Assembly (NCBI GenBank): GCA_934167495.1
Contig: CAKPKP010000003.1
Location: 73,771-137,770 of the forward strand
Source of the DNA: an uncultured Clostridia bacterium
GTDB lineage: Bacteria > Bacillota > Clostridia > TANB77 > CAG-508
DNA length: 64,000 nt
Reading direction: 5' to 3'
Below, one piece after another: positions 37,957 through 51,700 of this stretch. Numbering within the stretch: the stretch's first letter is position 1; each line of letters begins with the position of its first letter. Under the pieces are notes generated by a model. It did not search any database. It worked only from the letters and a program-made list of their open reading frames with translations, and was not told where the DNA came from. The position numbers and the translations under genes were made by a program.

Positions 37957-38006
37957 TTTTTATTTTTGGTACTATTTTTAAATTTAGTGCATATAATTTA
38001 TTATAT

Positions 38007-38080
38007 GGCGGTATAGCCAAGTGGTAAGGCACGAGTCTGCAAAACTCTGATCCCCGGTTCAAATCCGGGTGCCGCCTCCA
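38007..38080 (+). tRNA. tRNA-Cys (GCA)
   Basis: A 74-nt cloverleaf with encoded CCA. Acceptor GGCGGTA...TGCCGCC, anticodon loop CTGCAAA, T arm CCCGG-TTCAAAT-CCGGG. It is cotranscribed with the tRNA-Gly 50 bases upstream. Confidence 0.96.
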
Positions 38081-38086
38081 AAACAA

Positions 38087-38117
38087 AAAACGTTGAAATA
38101 TCAACGTTTTCTTTTTT
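38087..38117 (+). terminator. Terminator of the tRNA operon
   Basis: A perfect ten-base stem, AAAACGTTGA/TCAACGTTTT (38087-38110), four-base loop, then CTTTTTT. Confidence 0.88.
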
Positions 38118-38147
38118 GTGTCAATGGGTGTGGAGATTTTTGACAGC
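38118..38147. repeat. REP-like element, copy B (half-site)
   Basis: GTGTCAATGGGTGTGGAGATTTTTGACAGC, cited here only by its ends, matches the left arm of copies A and C but has no facing arm. It lies five bases past the stop of the DUF368 gene. Confidence 0.7.
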
Positions 38148-38152
38148 AATTA

Positions 38153-39028
38153 TTATTCATCAACTATGTTTTTTGCTTTTTCTAATTGATTTAAATTCTT
38201 TGTTATTCTTAACAATTTCTTTATTTTGTACACATTTCCCTCTATATCTCCTAAGAAATAAGATATTGTAAATCCTACTAATAATATCAATATTGATATT
38301 ACAGATGTAGCATTAAATCCAAGAATACACTTTTCATTTAATACACTTGGAATTATTGATAAAAATAATCCAAATATAGTTGAAAATGTTAATGTATAAC
38401 ATTTTTTTATTAATTTATTTATTATGAAAGATATTAATAAAGCTCCTATCCCTAAACCAAATCCTGCTGGTATTAAAACAGATAAATCAAAAGTTGCAAG
38501 CGATTTTACATATAACTCATATAATCCTAATGAAGATAATATAACTGCACTATCAACACCCGGTACTATTGAAGAACCTGCAACAGCAACTCCCAAAAAA
38601 ACTGATTGCAATAAATTTGGATTTGTTATTTGTGGAAATAAATTTTTGTTAAAACTGAATAAACAAAGTCCTAATATTGCAGATATTATAATTACTGCAT
38701 AATACTTTTTACTAAATCCTTCTTTTTTTACTTCTTTATAAAAAAGTGGCACAGTTCCTAATACTAATCCTAAAAATGCAAATCTAGTATATACTTCAAA
38801 ATTTTCTAGTAGAAAATCTACCACTTTGCTAAACAATATTACTCCTACTCCAAAGCCTAAAAACAATGGAAATAAAAACAATACATTTTTCTTAAAATCT
38901 TTAAACAAAGTTCCTATTGCATTTATTGTTTTTTGATATAAACCAAAAATAACTAAAAGTACACTTCCACTTAAACCTGGTGCAATTCCACCTATCCCTA
39001 CAACGATTCCTTTTAAAAAATTAATCAT
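38153..39028 (-). CDS. DUF368 membrane protein (PopT-like undecaprenyl-phosphate translocase candidate)
   Basis: A 291-residue, very hydrophobic protein with about eight membrane segments. It has the two family signatures GGIAPGLSGSVLL near the N-terminus and its internal repeat AGSSIVPGVDSAVIL near residue 150, giving the expected inverted two-fold pattern. Members of DUF368 have been shown to recycle undecaprenyl phosphate across the membrane (PopT); that role is inferred by family here. GAGGAATT precedes the ATG. It is monocistronic and ends at REP-like copy B. Confidence 0.87.
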   Translation of the reverse strand: MINFLKGIVVGIGGIAPGLSGSVLLVIFGLYQKTINAIGTLFKDFKKNVLFLFPLFLGFGVGVILFSKVVDFLLENFEVYTRFAFLGLVLGTVPLFYKEVKKEGFSKKYYAVIIISAILGLCLFSFNKNLFPQITNPNLLQSVFLGVAVAGSSIVPGVDSAVILSSLGLYELYVKSLATFDLSVLIPAGFGLGIGALLISFIINKLIKKCYTLTFSTIFGLFLSIIPSVLNEKCILGFNATSVISILILLVGFTISYFLGDIEGNVYKIKKLLRITKNLNQLEKAKNIVDE

Positions 39029-39122
39029 AATTCCTCCAAAACATAAGTCTCTTATTAATTATATACATTTGAATAAAAATTATTATACTATACATTTTTT
39101 TAATTATCAATATTCAGTTTTG

Positions 39123-39151
39123 TTGACATAACACTATTTTAAAAGTATAAT
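39123..39151 (+). promoter_or_regulatory. Consensus promoter of the 144-aa gene
   Basis: TTGACA (39123-39128), 17-base spacer, TATAAT (39146-39151): a full consensus 58 bases before the ATG. Confidence 0.85.
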
Positions 39152-39209
39152 ATTACAAATTTGTTTATTATATTTTATAGTAAAATAACTATAAAAGGAG
39201 GATTATTGT

Positions 39210-39644
39210 ATGGCAAATACGCAAATATTTCAACCTGGGCAAATCCTGTATGTAATTGATGTATATCAAGCGCAAAATTGCAATATTGTATCCCCTAAAG
39301 AAGCTATCTTCATTAAAAATTCTTATTACAGTATCTATGTTAAAGTTGATAATTCTATTAGGATTTACAATTATAATGATATGAACCAATTATTCTTTGC
39401 AAACTTTGATGATGCAATCATTGCTACAAAAAAATTTCCTTCAATTGGCAATCAAGTCTGGATAATAAAGAAAAATCAAATTTTTGAATCAACTATCCAA
39501 AATATTGATTATGCTATTTTTAAAGGAAGATCCACATTAGCAATTTCATTATCAAACGGTATGTACGTTTTATATTGTGAGATTGGGAAAAAGCTTTTTT
39601 TATCCAAAGAAAATGCCGAATCATATCTAAACAAAAAAAATTAA
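39210..39644 (+). CDS. Small cytosolic protein of unknown function, 144 aa
   Basis: No signal peptide or membrane segment; mixed beta-rich composition. AAGGAGG lies eight bases before the ATG, and the promoter is a perfect consensus, so it is a real and probably well-expressed gene. The N-terminal FQPGQILYVIDVYQ looks like a small beta-barrel start, but I recognise no family. It is transcribed towards the giant minus-strand gene and ends within REP-like copy C, which probably terminates both. Confidence 0.72.
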   Translation: MANTQIFQPGQILYVIDVYQAQNCNIVSPKEAIFIKNSYYSIYVKVDNSIRIYNYNDMNQLFFANFDDAIIATKKFPSIGNQVWIIKKNQIFESTIQNIDYAIFKGRSTLAISLSNGMYVLYCEIGKKLFLSKENAESYLNKKN

Positions 39645-39710
39645 TGTCAACGGGGACGGATATATTTGACACATTATTTCATGTCAAAAATCTCCGTCCC
39701 CATTGACATT
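39643..39710. repeat. REP-like palindromic element, copy C (complete)
   Basis: Two 29-base arms (39643-39671 and 39682-39710) around a ten-base loop differ at only three positions; the outer end is AATGTCAA(C/T)GGGGACGGA. The left end overlaps the stop of the 144-aa gene, and the right end overlaps the TAA (39709-39711) of the giant gene. It would form a strong bidirectional terminator. Confidence 0.85.
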
Positions 39711-42700
39711 AGAAAACTATATTTGGATCTATGTCATTTCCATATCCACTCGCATTTCTTAATTCGAAGTGTAAGTGGTGTCCTGTTGAATATCCTGGAT
39801 TTTCGTCTTGTTCTGGATCTCCACCTTCTAGTCCTATTGTTTCACCTTGTTTTACTTTTTGTCCTACTTCTACATCTATTTCTGATAAGTGAGCATAGAA
39901 ACTATATATTGTTTCTCCATCTATTTCATGTTTTATTTCTACACAGTTACCAAATGCTGTTTGTACTCCTGCAAATACTACTTCACCGTCTGCTACTGAT
40001 ACTACTTCTGTATGCCATGTTCCTGCTAAGTCTATTCCTGTATGTTTGCTTTCCGCTCCTGTTACTGGATGAATTCTATAACCATACCCTGATGTTATTC
40101 TATATTCACAATTAATTGGTTTTACAAATGTATTTTCTTCTGAGTTTTCCACATTTAATTCATTTTCTGTGTATTCATATGTTGTTAATCCTGTTTCAGG
40201 TTTTACATATTCAACTACTTCTGCCATTTTTGTATAATTTGCTTTTAAGATATCTCTATCTAATTTGTCTATTACTCCATCTTCATTTAAGTCATATTTA
40301 GCATTTTCTTCTATTGTTACATCTAATCCTATATGGTCATTTAATGATACTAAGTCATCTATTTCTATTTCTCCAGTTTCTACAACATCACCTGCGTAAA
40401 TATTTATATCTTCTAGTTCTATATTTTCTGTTAATTCTATATTTACTATTCTATATTCTAGATATCCTGGTTTTGTTATTACTAAATCATAAGTTCCGTT
40501 TAATAGTGATAGTACATAAGTTCCATCTGGATTAATTGTAACTTCTTGAACTTTTTCTCTTGGGTCTAATTTATCATTTTCGTTTCTTGTATCTTCACTT
40601 CTATATAAAGTAATTGTTGCAGTTTGATTTTCTTGATTTGTAGCTTGTGTTATTACTTTACCAGTAATTTTTGATTTTCTTCTGTCTATAAATACATTAT
40701 ATTCATTTATACTTCCATCTAAAGATTCTACTTTTATAGTAATTTCTTTTGTTTCCTCTTCTTCAAATTTTAAAGTATCTGTATTAATTCCCCTAGTTTT
40801 TTCATTTCCAGCTATAGATACATATGCTAATTCTTGACTTGCTGTTGCGATTAACTCTAATTCATTTACTTCATAATCAATTCTAATTACATATATTCCT
40901 TCATCGTTTGGTGTTATAACTTTTCCATTTGCTTCAAGTTTCTCTAATGTAGCCTTTTCTGTTCCATTTACTATCCAAACTTTTTCTGTTAATTCATCAC
41001 CTGCACCATTTACTGCATATACGTTTACTTCTGTTATGTAATCAGTTAATACAATATTTTCTTCTGTCATTAATGAAGCATATTCAGAATCATTAATCTT
41101 AACTTTTGTTGTATTTGATGTAGCTTTTACTCCAACTAAAGCGATGTTTTCATTAACAATTGCTATATATTTACCATCTTCTGTTTTTTCTATAACTTTA
41201 TTATCTACTGTAATTGTTAACTGTAAATCTCTTAAGTCATCATTGTCTTCTACTGTTGTAATTGTTAATTTATAAACTTTTTCTATATAATCCTCAGCTG
41301 TAATATCTAATCCATTTGATACTTTAATTTCAATAACGTTTCCATTTGCAAGTTCATAATTATCAAATGTATTTTCTATAAGTGTAGGTTCATTTCCATT
41401 TATAGATACATATTCTGAAGTTTCATTATATAAAATTGCTCTAATATCAATTTGTTCTGTAGTGCTTACTACATCTATTGTATATTCTGTTTCACTTACT
41501 TTAGTTGCTAATCTATTATCTACATATACATTCTTTAAAGCTAATTCTGATGGTTGTCTATAAATATTAACTATATATGTTTTTATAATACCTGATACAG
41601 ATTCTACTTTTATAGCAATAGTCTTTTCATCTATATCTTTCATATCTATTGTACTTGTGCTTGTGCCTCTATATTGTTTATTTCCATCAATACTTACTTT
41701 TGCATACTCATAATTTGCTATTGCTGTAATATTTAAACTAGAAGCATTTTTACTTATTTCTATATTGTAAATTCCATTTTCGTCTTTTACAACTTCGCCT
41801 TTTGATATAGCACCTTGACCTGCTATTACTTGTTTTAATTCTGCATCATATATATCTTCTGTTTCTTTAATTATTATTACAGTATATTCCTTAACAGTTC
41901 CTTTTCCATTTTTTACATAAACTTTTTTAGTAATTTCGTTACTGTCAAGAACAACATTTTCTGTAATTGATAATTCTTGATATTCTGAGTCATCTATTTT
42001 TATTACAGATGTTTCTGAATCTATTCCAGCCCATAATATTGAATTTGTCTTGTTTGATTCTACAATAGCTATATAAATTCCATCTACATCTGGTAATATA
42101 GTATTTCCATCAACTTTAATCTCTGGTGTTAAATCTTGTAATTCATCTTTTGTCTTAGTTATTGTTAAAATATATTCTTTTGATTCACTCATATCATCAT
42201 TTAATACTTTTACAGGAACTTTAGTGATTTCAGATATTGTATTGTATCCTGCATATGTATTTCTTCCTTGTGATTGTAAGTTTCCATCAATTTGAACATT
42301 ATCTGTACTAATATGAGCTACCGCTTCTATATCAACTTTATTTGTAGTTTCTGTAATATCAATACTATATTCATTTTCGCCTGTCTTAACTGCCATTCTA
42401 CCATCAACATATATTGCTTCTAGCTCTAACTCATCATATTCTTTATGAATTTCTACTGTATACTCTCTGCTTATACCACTTACAGAAGTTACAACTATTT
42501 TAACAATTTTCTTATCTATATCTTTCATACTTATTGTTTCAGTATTAGTGTGTCTTGTTTGAGTATTACCTGCTATAGATACTTTAGATGTTTCTAATGT
42601 TGTTTCTGCAACTAATTTTACTTCATCAATAATTTTAGCAATTTCTACTACATAAATGCCATCTTCATTTGGGGTAATATTTACATCATTTGCTAATAAT

Positions 42701-45700
42701 GATTTTAAAGTTGCATCATCAGTTTCTTCTCCGTCTTTTATTATATACAATGTATATGATTTCTTATCACCATTTCCATTTTCTACATCAACTGTTACTT
42801 TTGTTATTTTTTCTGTTAAGTTAATATCTTTTGTAGCAGATAAAACTTTATATCCTGTAGATTCTAGTGTTTGGTTATCTAATATATTTACTTTTGAAGT
42901 AGTAGAGTTTACTTTTGCCCATACATTTGATTTTACTTTTTCTCTATCTACTATAACTACATAGTTTCCATCAGTATCCATTACAGCTTGTCTTCCATCT
43001 ACTCTAATATCAACTTGAAGATCATCCTCTGTTACTGTTTTCTCTTTAATATTTAAAGTATATGTTCTGCTTTCAGATGAGCTACTATTTGTTACTATTA
43101 TTTCAACTGATGTTCCGTTTCTTAGTAAATAATTATCATAACTATTTATATGAGTTGTAGCTGTATTATTAGCTATTTTTACAAGAGCATCTTCTGAAAC
43201 TGTTATAGCTTTTAAGTCTACAAAGTCAATTCCTTTTTGTACATCTATTTCATAAACAGTATCACTTACTTTTGTAGCTATTCTATTATTTAAATATACA
43301 GCTTCTAATGATAATTCATCTTGAACTCTTTGAATATTTACTGTGTATTCTTTTTTATCTCCAGTAATTGAAGTTACATAAATTTTAATTGTCTTCCTAT
43401 CTTCTTTTCCTACTGAAATTACTTTAGTATCTTTTCCTCTTGCTTCTTTATTTCCATCAATACTTACTTTTGAATAATCGAAGTTTGCAATTGCTTCTAA
43501 AGTTACACTTGTAGCATCTGCTGAAATATTTACAGTATATGTATTTTCACTAGTTTTATCGACTTCTGTTCCATCTGCTAATAATGTTTTAAGTTCAGCA
43601 TCTTCTATTAATTCATCATCTTTAATTATATATACAACATATTCTTTTGTTGTTCCAGCAGCATTTTCTACTATTGCAACAGCTTCTGTTACTCCTTGTT
43701 GTAAACTTATATTCTTTTGTGCTGATGGATATGTATAAGCTGTAGAGCCATTTACATCTTCAATTTTTACTTTAGATGTTTCTGAATTTATACCTGCCCA
43801 TAAAACAACATTATCTGTTTCTGCTGGTACAACTTTAACATATTTTCCATCTGTATCTGGTAATATTATTTCATCATCTACTTTTATTGTTGCTCTTAAA
43901 TCATCAATAACGATTTCTTCATCTTTTACATTAATTTTAAGTTTATATTCTTTTTCTTGATCAAATACTAATCCTGTAGATTCTTCAAACATAGCTATTA
44001 CTTTTATACTAACTTCTTGTGAGCTTATATCACAATTTGTATAAGTATTTTCACTAATAGTTTGTGTATTACCATTTATTGATACATACTCAGTTTCATC
44101 ATGTGCAATTGCATTTATGTCAGCTTTTAAAGTTCCTCTTCTAACATCTATTTCAAATGTATTTTCATCTATTCTTGTTGCAATTCTTCCATTTAAGTAA
44201 ACTTTATCTAATCCTAAATCATTTACTTTCTTATGTATAGTAATTTTGTGTTGTGAAACTGTTCCATCAGGAGCTGTTACTGTAATAGTTTTTACTGTAT
44301 CACCTTTTTCTGGTAATAATACGTTTTCTGTTAAGCTTCCTTTTGATTCATCCCCACCTAAAGTTACTTTTGAATTTGCATCTTCTAATATAATTTCAAT
44401 TTTAGCATTTTCTTCACTTGCTTTTACTGTAGTTTCATAATTTCCGTCATCATCTTCAATAATATGTTTATCATTTATTTCAAGCCATTTAATATTTGTA
44501 TTATTTGATAACCTTGCAAAAATTATATTATAAGTTTTAGTTACAGTTCCATCTTGTGATGTTATTACAACAGGTACTGTTATAGAATTTTCTTCTAAGT
44601 TTAGAGAAATATTTTGTATTGATTTTCCTATTTGAGTTGCACAGTCACCTATTTGAATTTCAGAATAATTATTTTCGCCTTTTACTTCTATTCTTGCACT
44701 ATTCTTTAATCTTTCTATAGGTAATATACATGTTGGAACATCTTCTAAGTTTTCAAATTTATCCATAATGTCTTCGCCATCTACATAAATATATGAAATG
44801 TTAGCATTATTAGACATCTTACAAATTCTTATTGTATATTCTTGCTCATTACCTAATTCTGATATTACAATAAATTTAATTGTTATTTCATCTTTGCCTT
44901 CTACATTTACACTATCTAGTGCTAAAGTTCCTAAACCACTGTTTTCACCAGATGTTATTGTAGCGTAAATACTATTTGTTTCAACTACAAACATTACATT
45001 TTGAGTTTCATTTTTTACATAAGCTGTATATGTATGTGTTTCTGCATCATATTCTTCTACTACTTCATCTCCGTTTTTTACTACTTTAACAGTATTATCA
45101 TCTGATATTAAATTAATTTCTAATTCTTTTACTAGCACTTCAGTATTAGTATCTTGAGGTTTTACATTAAGATTTAATACAATCTTACGATTATTATCTC
45201 TAAATGTTACTGTTGATTTACCACTGTGTTTAAACCACTCAGTTCCATCACCAATTTGAACTTGTGCATTTTCGTTATTTGTAATTACTTCTATTTTTGC
45301 AGGTTGTTCGGCTTTACCATTGTCAAATAATGTAACTGTATATTTACCATCTTTTTCTTCAATAACATTATCATTAACTTTTACTGTTGCTATAGTATTA
45401 TCTGTTGATTTCATTAGAAGTTTTACATGATATGTTTTTGAATCGCCGTTTTCTGCCTTTACTGTAAAGTTAACTATACTTATATCACCTGTAATACCTA
45501 CAGTTGTTGAATTTGTATTAACAGCTATGTTTCCTGCCATTTCTACTGTTGCTACATTACTTGTTGCAGTAACTGCTACAACAGCAGATGTTGCACTTCT
45601 TTCTACATATTTTATAAATGTACTTGTTTTTTCATCATATAAATCCATTTCTGCATTATCAACTGTTACACTACATGTTGTATCACTAGATTGTTTTTCA

Positions 45701-48700
45701 ATATCTAAAGTATAAGTTTTTGTAGTAATTCCATCTTGAGCAGTTATTGTAAATGTTACTGTTGTTATCTTATCTGTACTTAATGTTATTACTCTTTGAC
45801 TTGATGCTATTTCATTACCTTTATTTGCTATATTAACACTTGCATTTGCATCATTTGCTTTAACAAATACTGTTACAGATGTTAATTTATCTGATACTAA
45901 AACATGATATTTTTCTTCTTGTTTTATTGCATCTTTGCCATCTACTTTTACTTGTTCTACTTCAGCATCATGTGATTTTTCTTTAATTGATATACTGTAT
46001 GTTTTACTTCTATTTTTATTTTCAGGGTCTATAACATTTACTATTACAATAGTTTCTTTTCCTTCTTCTGTTGTAACACTCAATGTATGTTCAACTTTAG
46101 CTACTGCTTCAGTAAATTCTTCATCTCCTGTTTTAGTGCTTACTAATACATCTACATCATTTGGTTTTATTGATACTCCAACTTCTGAAATCTTTTCATC
46201 TATGTAAGCTTCATATATTCCATCTTTTTCTTTACATTCAACACCATTTACAACTACTGATTTTAATCCTAAATCTGAAACTCTATTTATTGTTACTGTA
46301 TAAACTTTTTCTTCTCCATTTTCTGCCTTAACAATAATTTCAATTGTGTTTGTATCACTTGAGATACTTACAATTTCGTTAGCCTCATTGCTTGTAGAAT
46401 ATTCAGAATCTGCTATTTTTACTGTTGCAAATTCATTTTTAGCAATAGCTGTAATATCTAATTCTTCCATTGATTTTGGAACATTAACTTCATATGTACT
46501 ATCAGAAGTTTTTAATATATCTGATGAATCTATATCTTTAATTTTTAAACTTTCTAATTCATTAATATTTGAATATCTAGTTAATGTTATAAAGTAATTT
46601 TCTTCTGTGCCATCTTGAGCAATTACTTGTATTGTAACATCTGCACTATCTTCAGAAATAACAATATTCTTTGTTGCCTCGCCTTTAGCCTTAATAGAAC
46701 CATTTATTGATACTTCTGCTAATTTATCATTTAATACAGCTTTTATATCAACATTTTCTTTATTTCCAACTTTTACTACTGCTTTATTTTCTTCGTTAAA
46801 TGTTATTTCTTCTAATGTTTCATCACTATTTACTATATAAGCTTTAAGTTCTGTATCGTTAGAAACTTTATTTACTACTAATGTATATTCTTTTGATGTT
46901 CCATCCTCTGCTGTTACTGTTATATTAATATAATTTACTTGTTCAGGTATTGTAACAGTAGATTTTTGTGATTCTAATGTTGGTGTTGTAGTATTAATAC
47001 TTACTTTAGCTTTATTGTTATTAGCAATTGCTTCAACACTTATAGATTCTGTTAATTGTTTCTTGTTTACATAATATTTTTCATCAATTTCATTAGCATC
47101 TATTATTACATCATCAACTTTTAACACTGCTAGAGAACAATCATCTGATTTATTACTTACAACTAAAGTATAGATTTCAGAAGTTCCATCTTGAGCTGTT
47201 ACTTTTATAGTAACTTCTATAACATCACTATCCTTTTTAATTGTAGCACTTGATGTTCCTACAACTTCTTTATTATCAGCTATTTGTACTTTAGCTTTTG
47301 AATCTTCTGGAATTACATATAATTCAAAGCTTTCATCATTTTTATTTACTTTTGCTTCATATTTATTTGTAGGTACTGCTAATGCGTTTTCACCGTTTAC
47401 TTTTACAAATTTTAATTTTACGTTATCTGGTAAAGCATGTACTATTAATTTATACTCTTTAGATGTTCCATCTTCTGCTGTTACTGTAATATATGTAGTT
47501 ACTGTTTTGCCTTCCATTTTTATATCTCTATATGAAGCTGATTTTTCTTTTTCATTTGTATTTATAGCAACACTTGATTTTAATTCTTCTGCAATAGCTC
47601 CTACATTAATAGTATCTACTTGCTTATCTAAAGTATATTCATAAGTATTTGCCTCTTCTGTACTTAATGTAGCTTCTACTCCATCAACTGTTACTTTTTC
47701 AAGATTTACGTTACTATTCTTTCTATAAATACTTAAGTTATAAATCTCAGTTGCTCCATTTTGAGCTTTAACTGTTATAGGTATTATAGTTGGATTATCT
47801 GTTATAGCAACATTTCTTGTTGAATGAGTTTGTTCATATTCGTTATTATCAACACTTACATATGAGAACTCATAATTTGTATATGCTATAACATCTATAT
47901 TTTCATATATGTCTGAAATTGATACACTATAATTATTAGTACCGTTTTCTCTTTTTGCCACTTCTGAAAATTCCTTGTTTCCTATTGTAATTGATTTTAA
48001 TGTTGTATCAGAAGATGGTTTTCTAATATTTAAAACATATTCTTTTTTATTTGCTAAATTCTTTGGATCTTTAACAATAATTTTATATGTTGATACTTCA
48101 TCTTTAGTATCTAAAGTTACAGTTGTTTTATATACTTCTTGAGGATTATCACCAACTGATACTAAATCTGTATTTCTTATTGTCATTGCCATTACAGTAA
48201 CATTATCTGTATTATCTGAAATATATGCATCATAAACATTTCCTACTGGATTTATAATCTTTCCATTTACTGTAATTCCAAATAGTCCTAAAATTCCTTC
48301 TGGTTCTTCATCTGTATCTTTAATAATATTTAATGTATATTGTTTAACATTATCAGCATTTTCAGGGTCTTTTACTGTTATTATATATGTAGCTTTTTCT
48401 TCTGGTAAATCAATTATTTTTGTAATCTCATGTACTACAAACTCGCTATCGCCAATTGATATTAAATCATTGTTTCTTGTTGTAATTGCAACTACTTTTA
48501 CTTCTTCTGATTTAGCTGTAACATATGCATTAAATACATCATTTTCAGGAGTAATTACTATACCATTAACAATTACACCATATAACTCTAATTTATCTTT
48601 TTCAGGATCTTCTGTAGTTTCTTTTCTTACATTTAAGGTATATTGTTTTGTATTGTTTGAATCTTCTGAATCTATTACTGTTATTGTATATGTTGTTAAA

Positions 48701-51700
48701 TCATTTAATATATCTAATGTTGCTGTTGCTGTTCCTTGTACTGCTTCATTTTCTTCTATTTTTACTAAATCATTATCGTTTATCGCTGTAGCTATTACTT
48801 CTATTGATTTTGTAGTACTTGTAACAAACGCATTATATGTATTATTAGATTTTGTAATTAATTTTCCATCAACTTCTAATGTTAATAATCCAACTTCATT
48901 ATCATTATCTTCATCTTCTCCATCTGGATCTTTTCCAGTATCATTTTTTATTATGTTTAATTCATATTCTTTTTGTTTAGTAGAATCTGTAGCATCTGTA
49001 ACTTTAATTATACATTTTGTATTGTCATCTACTATATTTACATTTGTTGTTATTTCATGTACTACATTGCTACTTCCATCAATAGCTATTAAGCTTGCTT
49101 TGTTTTCTGTAATTGCTGTAATTTGTGCATCCGTTACATCTGATTTAACATATGCGTTATATACTCCGTTTTTTGCTTCAATAAGTTTTCCATTTACTTT
49201 AACTGCATATAGATTTAAGTTATTTTCTACTTCATCTTCTTTTATTAAATTCAAAGAATATTCTTTTTTGTTTGTACTATCACTTAAATCAGTTACTGTT
49301 ATTGTATATGTTGTAACTTTTCCTGTTACATTAAGCACAGCTTCTGTTTGATATAATTCTGCTTCATTATCCCCAATAGCAACTAATTGATTATTTTTAA
49401 TTGCTGTAACTTTTACATCTGCTGATATACTTGAGTTTGGAATATAAGTATCATATATATCACCATTAGGTTTTATAACACTACCATTAACTTCAACACT
49501 AAATATTCCTACTTCTTCTTTTACAGTAGTATCTAATCTTTCTATTATTAGAGTATATTCTCTTTCATTTTCTTTTGCTGTAACATAAATTTTAACTATT
49601 GTTTCATTTTCTAATGTTGATACTACTTTTTGTGTTACATGAACATCAGCTCCTAATGTATTTACTTGTACTTCAGCGTTTGGATATACTGATGTTGCAA
49701 TTACTTTTGAAGATTCTCCTATATCTGTTGAAGCAAATTTATATGTATCTCTGTTTAGTTTTGTAGCTTCTGTTCCATTTACTATTAGACTTTCTAATTC
49801 TGTTAAAGCATCTTCTTTATATATTGTAAGTACATATGTTACACTTACTCCGCTTTCAGATGTTACTATTACAGGAACTTTCTTTGTTATTTTACTTATC
49901 ATTTCTACTGTTTTAGTTGAATGTTTTGTTTCTAAAATTCCACCATCTATACTTATTTTAGCATTTTCGTCTTCTGTAATACCTGTAATTTCTGGTTTTG
50001 TTATAGAGTTATCAATAATTACTTCATATTCTGTTCCACTTATACTTGTTGCTTCTATTCCATTAATTGATAAACTCTCTAAAACTGCATTATCTGAAAG
50101 TGTATGTATAATTAATATATAATCAACAATTTTATCATTTGATGTCTTAACTCTTATTTTTACAATCTTATCTGCTGAATCTAGTAAAACATCACCTTTA
50201 AATGTTCCTACTTGATAATTTTCACCTAAATCTATACTTATAGAATCTGTCGCTTCTTTTGTTCTTATAACTACTGTTGCTGTTCCATCTGGATTTGGTA
50301 CAACTGAAACTTTATATTTGTTTTCACCAATTAGTTTTGCTTCTGTTCCATTTGCAGAAATTAAATCTATTCTTTGCTCATCTAATGGTTGAACAACTCT
50401 TAATGCAGTAGCTGTAGCACCTGTCATTTTATCTGTTGCTGTAATTGTTGTTTCACCCATATCTTGAGATAATATAACACCATCTTCTACTGTTGCTACA
50501 TCAGTGTTACTTGAAGTCCATGTATAATCTGTTAATTTTTTCTCTTTTTGATTGAATACATTAAACACATTTGCTTCTATAGAAACAACTTCTCTTTCAG
50601 GTTGTTTCATACTTCTTGCTTCTGGTAAAATCTTAAATTCTCTATCTCCTACAAGTATAAATGTATCGCTGTTTGTATATGTTCCATTTCCTAACTCGCC
50701 ATATGAGTTATCTCCGGATGCAAATACATATCCTTCTGTATCTATTATATAATTATCTTTATATCCACATCCTACTGCAAAGTAAGTTTTATTTTCATAA
50801 GTATCAATCATTTGAATTTTACTACTTGTACTATTAGTTCCTATTCCTGCTTGACCATATTCATTATTTCCATAAGTATATACATTTCCGTCTTTATCTA
50901 ATAATACTAAGTTTTTCTCTTTTGCACTGATTTCTACTATATTAGAATCAATTATTGTTTCTATTTGAGCATTTTCTTGAGATGCATATTTACTTAATCT
51001 TTGAACACTTCCATCTGTTGTTAATACTATGAAACTATCATTCATACAAGCAACTTTTACAGCGTTTTCTATATTTGCAACAAGTGTTGGCTCTTTATAA
51101 TATAAGTTTTTAGCTGGTAAAATCTTTTGACCATATGCATCTAAATTATACTCAAATTTAGCAATTTGCTCATTTGAATTATCTCCAAATACATATACTC
51201 TTCCACTTGCATCTACAAGAGCTGTTGCATTACCACCTGCTGAAATTGAAACTATTTGAGTTTCTATATCATTTATTCTTTCAGGTAATGTTACTGTAGC
51301 AGTATTCAAGTTACCTAATTGACCTTTATCATTTAAGCCCCATGTATAAACTTTTCCTAAGCTATCTATTGCTACTGCATGGTTCTCACCTGCTGATATA
51401 TCAATAATGTTCTTTAAGTTTTGAACTCTTATTGGCTTTTTAGCTGATACTCTATTACCTTGTCCTAAAACACCATATGTATTATCTCCCCAAGCCCATA
51501 CTGTTCCATCTTCTCTTAAAGCTAATGTAAAGCTCTTTCCTGCAACAATCTTTGTATATGTAGCTAATATATTTGTTTGACTAGGTACATTTATTGGTAA
51601 TAAATTATCATTTCCTAATTGTCCCTCTGAGTTATAACCAAATCCCCATATGCTTCCATCGGCTTTTAATACTGTAGCATAAGAATCTCCACCTGTTACT

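Noticed and set aside
37892..38149. Minus-strand frame of 85 codons across both tRNA genes
   Set aside because: It is antisense to two clear tRNAs and their terminator. Its RRHPDLNRG-like text is the usual translation of tRNA complements.
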